From Megalobrama amblycephala (lineage: Eukaryota > Chordata > Actinopteri > Cypriniformes > Xenocyprididae), in contig NC_063058.1 in the NCBI RefSeq assembly GCF_018812025.1, positions 22,847,797 through 22,911,796 of the forward strand: DNA of 64,000 nucleotides, read 5' to 3'. A model generated the notes under the pieces. It had not been told where the DNA came from and made no database searches. It worked only from the letters and a program-made list of their open reading frames with translations. Below are positions 59,957-64,000 of the stretch, in pieces. The translations under genes were made by a program, and so were the position numbers. Position 1 is the first letter of the stretch. Each line of letters opens with the position of its first letter.

Positions 59957-60943
59957 AGGCAGGAACACACCAAGCCGACGGTCGGCCGTCGGGCAGGTTT
60001 TGTTCGTCGGCCGACTGAAGCCGCCTTTCCACTGCACACGACATTCGCATCCGTTTGTTGCATTTCGCCCCCTAGAGGCAGTCGCACGGAACATTGAAAT
60101 TGGTAGTGAAGCAACCGTTACCCTCGATCGGCTTACTCACCATGGTAAACTGAAGGATTTTAATGAATGTAACGTTAATGCATGTATGAATATATCCATA
60201 CAAAGCAAATGACTCTCAATACATCTAAAATAAAAACATAGTAGATTTTATAGAGCTAATCAACGTAAAAATTGATTTAATAATCATAAAATATCTTTTT
60301 TTTAACATAATTATTAATAACCATCATTTTACAGAAATAGTGTTTACAGAATAACGTTAAAGTGTTAAAATGTTGGTATTTCTAACTTCGCGCTTATAGT
60401 TTTTATTAGAATACATCATATCCAGTTGCCCGGTCGCATACGGTCTAGCCGCAGAAGTTCAAATATTTCAACGCATCCGAAGCTCAAATCGGATCCGAAA
60501 TTTCCGCATTCGCATATGATTGGAATCCACGCAGCGCCCGTACTACTCTCCATTGGAAATGAATGACTTCCGGTCCAACGGCTGTCGTTTGTCGTGTGCA
60601 GTGGAAAGGTGGCTTAAGTTTTCTCAGTGTGTTCCGCACCGTCGGCTGAAGTTGGTCCTTTTTTTCGGCCGATTCGACATGTTGAATCGGCGTCGGAGCT
60701 CGTCGGTCCGTCAGGTCATCTGATCATTCTGATTGGCTGTTCAGCTACTGCCACCTGCTGGTATGGAAAGGCATTTCATCTCGCGCAGGCGCAGAACGGA
60801 CGTGCTACTTGGCCGTCGGCTGTTTAGCGATGGTTTGGTGTGTCAGGCCAACTTTGGACACAGACGCTGCCGACGTGAGCCAACCCCGCAGTCTGCTTTC
60901 ATCGCCACTAGTTCATCGTCGTCGGCTTGGTGTGTTCTGGCCA
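59957..60943. mobile_element. PIF/Harbinger-like MITE with nested second MITE
   Basis: Left AGGCAGGAACACACCAAGCC and right GGCTTGGTGTGTTCTGGCCA are inverted with three mismatches. TTA flanks both ends (59954-59956, 60944-60946), the 3-bp TWA-type target of PIF/Harbinger. Repeated GTCGG/CCGAC motifs fill both subterminal regions. Interrupted at 60019-60614. No transposase. Confidence 0.75.
60019..60614. mobile_element. inner PIF/Harbinger-like MITE
   Basis: AGCCGCCTTTCCACTGCACA and TGTGCAGTGGAAAGGTGGCT are inverted with one mismatch, extending to CACGACA. Flanks TGA and TAA agree at two of three positions, fitting a decayed TAA target. Confidence 0.75.
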
Positions 60944-60946
60944 TTA

Positions 60947-61265
60947 GAACCAAGAAGTTGTTATTGCTTTTATAAAACGGTTATTCCATTATATACAAAT
61001 ATTAAAGCAAATATGTATTTATCGATGCAACTTTCATGAAGTAAAATCACTAAAAGCCTTCCTTCCTCTGGAAAAAATAGTCCCAGACCTTGAACAGCAA
61101 CAGAATGTGTCATCTCATGGAGATCAACTAAAAACAGAGTAGGAAAATTTAGATGGTGGCAAAGACTGTTTGATTGAGTCAGTCAGTAATGAAGACTTTT
61201 ATTTTGAAAGGACTGATACTGTTGTGAGCATGGTAAAACCCCTTAACTGTTAAAAGAACAGTTGG
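60947..61265. other. unassigned sequence
   Basis: Nothing recognised. Confidence 0.35.
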
Positions 61266-61355
61266 CCTCCACAGGTCAAAGTTTGAACTAAATTGTCATA
61301 TACAATATGCTAGTGCAAGTATATGACAATTAGTTCAAACTTTAACCTGTGGAGG
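61266..61355. repeat. 90-base near-perfect hairpin
   Basis: CCTCCACAGGTCAAAGTTTG continues to GTCATATAC (61303); GTATATGACAATTAGTTC (61319) continues to CCTGTGGAGG (61355). The arms of 37-38 bases differ by one substitution and one indel, around a 15-base loop. Either a tiny fold-back element or a hairpin with pre-miRNA-like dimensions. An AGAAGAAGAAGAAGAG run follows at 61393. Confidence 0.8.
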
Positions 61356-61504
61356 GCAGTAATACACTTAGCAGTGCTGGAATTCAAATAGAGAAGAAGA
61401 AGAAGAGAGCTAGTTCAAGATGAGCATCTATGGTTAAAACGTATACATTTTAAATTTTTGTAGAAGACGAGCGATGGTTTCTCTAGATAAGACCCTTATT
61501 CCTC

Positions 61505-61727
61505 GTCTGGGATTGTGTAGAATGTTTTGAAGCTGCAATGAAACTGTAATTTTGACCTTCAACCATTTGGGCTCCATTGAAGTCCACTATATGGAGAAAA
61601 ATCCTGGAATGTTTTCATCAAAAACCTTAATTTCTTTTCGACTGAAGAAAGAAAGACATGAACATCTTGGATGACATGGAGGTGAGTAAATTATCAGGAA
61701 AATTTCATTTGAAAGTGAACTAATCCT
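61505..61727. mobile_element. right half of a TTAA element
   Basis: Ends GAAAGTGAACTAATCCT followed by TTAA (61728-61731), with the GGAGGTGAGTAAATTATC block common to this type. The left half is missing. Confidence 0.55.
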
Positions 61728-61892
61728 TTAAGAACAAAAACCTGACAAATGTCTTAAAATAAAACACATGACCAATGTTTTGAGGCATGGTAACCATAGT
61801 GTAAGTGAAACTTTCAACACTGTAGTAAATAAAAGCTGTTAAATACTCCAAATGCTGTTTGAATTCTCCATAAACAATTTTAGTTGCCATTT

Positions 61893-62162
61893 TTAGTGCT
61901 GTATTGATGTTCCTCCCACAGGTGTAAGTTGTCTGTCGCCGTCTCCCTCCACAGTACAGATATTGATCACCAACAACACGTGGTCAATTTTCTCCATTAT
62001 ATTCTTGTACTCCAGCCATTTGCACTGTTTGTCAAAGGGAAGGATGCCATCCACCAAGCTGTGCACTGCGGAAACATCTGAAGTGCCAGAAATATTTAAC
62101 GGCCTGTTTATTTTTGTTATCAATGCTTTTTTTTCCCATATCTCATGAGTCTTAAATAGCAA
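61893..62162 (-). CDS. unassigned open frame, possible exon
   Basis: Ninety codons stay open on the minus strand. The central part (VHSLVDGILPFDKQCKWLEY) follows an acceptor-like GGCACTTCAG. But the plus strand has a very strong acceptor (CGTCTCCCTCCACAG, ending 61953) and two open frames across the same bases. Which strand, if either, is coding cannot be decided by eye. Confidence 0.25.
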   Translation of the reverse strand: MLFKTHEIWEKKALITKINRPLNISGTSDVSAVHSLVDGILPFDKQCKWLEYKNIMEKIDHVLLVINICTVEGDGDRQLTPVGGTSIQH

Positions 62163-64000
62163 CTGAGAGGCAGTAATTAGTGAGAAAAAGCTCTAAGGAG
62201 AGATAATTGGGTTTGGTAGACATAGTTACAAGGAAGTAGTTTAGTTGCAGGAATCTTCTGTCTGTCAGAGAGCCAATTAACGGCATCCGACTGGATCCAA
62301 AACATCCTTTGTAAAAACTGCTGCGAGGTAAGTGTGTAAATGAGTTGCATTTATGCTTAGAAATATATTGAGGTTAGGTAAAGGAAGGCATAGTGGATGT
62401 GAAAGGTCATTTTGACAGAAGTTTAATTATGTGGACAGGCTTTTTAAAATGCTGTGCAACACTTACTAGACGTTCTCCACTTCTCTGAGGATAAGGAAAG
62501 TTGGACAGTCTTGAAGCTCCTTTAAGATTCAAGGAAGGCTATATGCACGGTAATAAATAACACATTTTGTATCGCCCTGGAAAAAAATGGAGGCTTGCTA
62601 TATTTGGAACATGGTACACCTGCTCAGATTCAGCTCATAAATTATAGCAACTTGCCAGCTTGGCATTTTTATATGCTAGACTCACCTGGAAATGTCTAGA
62701 CTCACCTGAACAGAAAATACATGTATGACACACATTCTTGAGTACTTTTACATGTTTAGTTTTGCAAACAGTAGGATTAATTCACCAAAAAAAAAAAAAA
62801 CTGTAATCATTTACTTGCCCTCTTTTTGTTCCAACAACGTCAAACCCATATGACGTTCTTTTTACCACAGAACATAAAAAGAAGATATTTTACAGAATGT
62901 CCATGCTGCTCTTTTCCATACAATAAAATGCAAACCAGAGACTATTTTGCTAAAACAATAATAAATAAAAATGCTATGAAACACAATATTCCAAGTCTAC
63001 TGAAGTTATACGATAGCTTTATGGGAGAATCGGACCAAAAAACATTTTTTGCTTTGAAAAACGCGGGAATGTGGAAAAAACGCAAGGTCTCGAGATGCGT
63101 TTTTTGAAAGTTGAACTACAAAGTTCTGGCATGAAACTCTAATGGGCAGGCTAATAAGTCCTTAACTCAACATGCTAATAACCACATCATTATCTATAGG
63201 TCACAGATGATTGGTTCCTGCTGTATTAGTAGCCAATGAGCTGCATGCTTAATCTTTAAATACATGAGTTAGCATTTGCTTAAGCCGGGGACACACCTAA
63301 CGATTAGCTGAAATATTCTAAGACTGAACTGAACACACCGATTTATATACTCACACATGGAATTTGAACACCGACTGTAATCGCAGACTGAACGCAACTG
63401 GCTCTGACTGGACGCGTTTGAGCGTCCAAAGTACTCTCTCAATATTCAAAGTGTAAATAGAGATCAAATTTTTGATACAGAGCAAAGAGATGGTTACAAC
63501 TACACAGCCGAGACTAAGATAGCTTTCATATTGGGAGATATTTGCATGCATCAGGGAGTCGCTGTCAAAATGCGGGGTGTTGAAATCGTGTTTGAATGTG
63601 CGCTCGCGTTTTACTTTCACTTTCTATTTTGCAATGGCGCTTACTCTGTGAATAGGGAGCAGTGGTGCTGAGTGCGCATTCTACACGATCAGATATTTGT
63701 CAGGCGCTTTTAGGCTCTGTTGTGCAATGAATCCTCCGCCACAGTCTTGTCAGTCACTTACTCTCGTCACATGATCAGTGAACTCCGATTCCTGTTGCAC
63801 TACGTACGACTCTGCTGCTCATGTTAGATGAGCTGGATGGAACTGAAGCGACCGTTATCCAACTGAATGAAATGTTTTTTTTTTATTCCTATAAAAAGAA
63901 AAATGACAGTGGAGGCGTAATGTAAATGTAGCGGTGGCATACTCTATCCTAAGTTCACCCTCACACTCCGTCATGGCAATATCGCATGAATTTACATTCA
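62163..64000. other. mostly unassigned, with two partial repeats
   Basis: 62771-62990 (AGGATTAATTCACC, then TTTACTTGCCCTC) is a left arm of an AGTTCACCC-type element. 63283-63440 (GCCGGGGACACACCTAACG) is a left end resembling PIF/Harbinger-like cyprinid MITEs; no right end is in the window. The rest shows nothing. Confidence 0.4.

Overview
The window looks like teleost nuclear DNA, most likely from a cyprinid (carp/zebrafish group). It is AT-rich and almost entirely intergenic or intronic. The cyprinid assignment rests on remembered repeat families: the AGGGTTAGTTCACCC inverted-repeat family, a DANA-type tRNA SINE, IR/DR-type Tc1 elements, hAT MITEs of the CAGTGGTTCCC and CAGGGGTGTC types, and an L2-like 3' tail ending in TTGAC repeats. 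There are no prokaryotic operons, rRNA genes or CRISPR arrays. No complete host gene was found. A few short stretches could be exons (1-60, 26293-26369, 31688-31968, 37185-37232, 56715-56791, 61893-62162). All are weak, and several are open on both strands.

The layout is a palimpsest of DNA transposons nested in one another. From 1.5 to 4.1 kb a long-TIR element flanked by TTAA holds a hAT element with a perfect 8-bp target duplication. From 5.0 to 6.2 kb lies a second hAT. From 7.6 to 9.8 kb a TTAA element holds another TTAA element and a second copy of its own family. From 10.7 to 11.8 kb an AGGTGCCC element sits inside a different TIR element. From 14.5 to 20.8 kb there are several MITEs. 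Two dead Tc1/mariner elements follow: a DD34E type on the minus strand at 22.55-24.10 kb and a DD36-spaced type on the plus strand at 27.43-28.55 kb. A transposase relic lies near 30.1 kb and another hAT/TTAA nest at 34.4-36.3 kb.

The second half is dominated by tandem arrays. These are a 43-bp minisatellite with a 170-bp higher-order unit (32.0-32.9 kb), a 21/63-bp array (43.9-44.7 kb), a 61-bp array with a 734-bp higher-order unit (47.9-50.5 kb), another 43-bp minisatellite plus a GATA microsatellite (52.4-52.9 kb), and a purine-rich GGAA/GGGA array with an assembly gap (57.5-59.4 kb). Two of these arrays are clearly enclosed by transposon inverted repeats with target duplications, and two more may be. 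A PIF/Harbinger-like nest (59.96-60.94 kb) and a 90-base near-perfect hairpin (61.27-61.36 kb) close the window.

Two themes recur. First, many otherwise unrelated elements share TTAA target duplications and AG...CT termini, which suggests one TTAA-specific (Kolobok-like) mobilising machinery. Second, tandem arrays tend to arise inside non-autonomous transposons. No functional protein-coding transposon was found: both recognisable transposases are frameshifted, and one has also lost its third catalytic residue.
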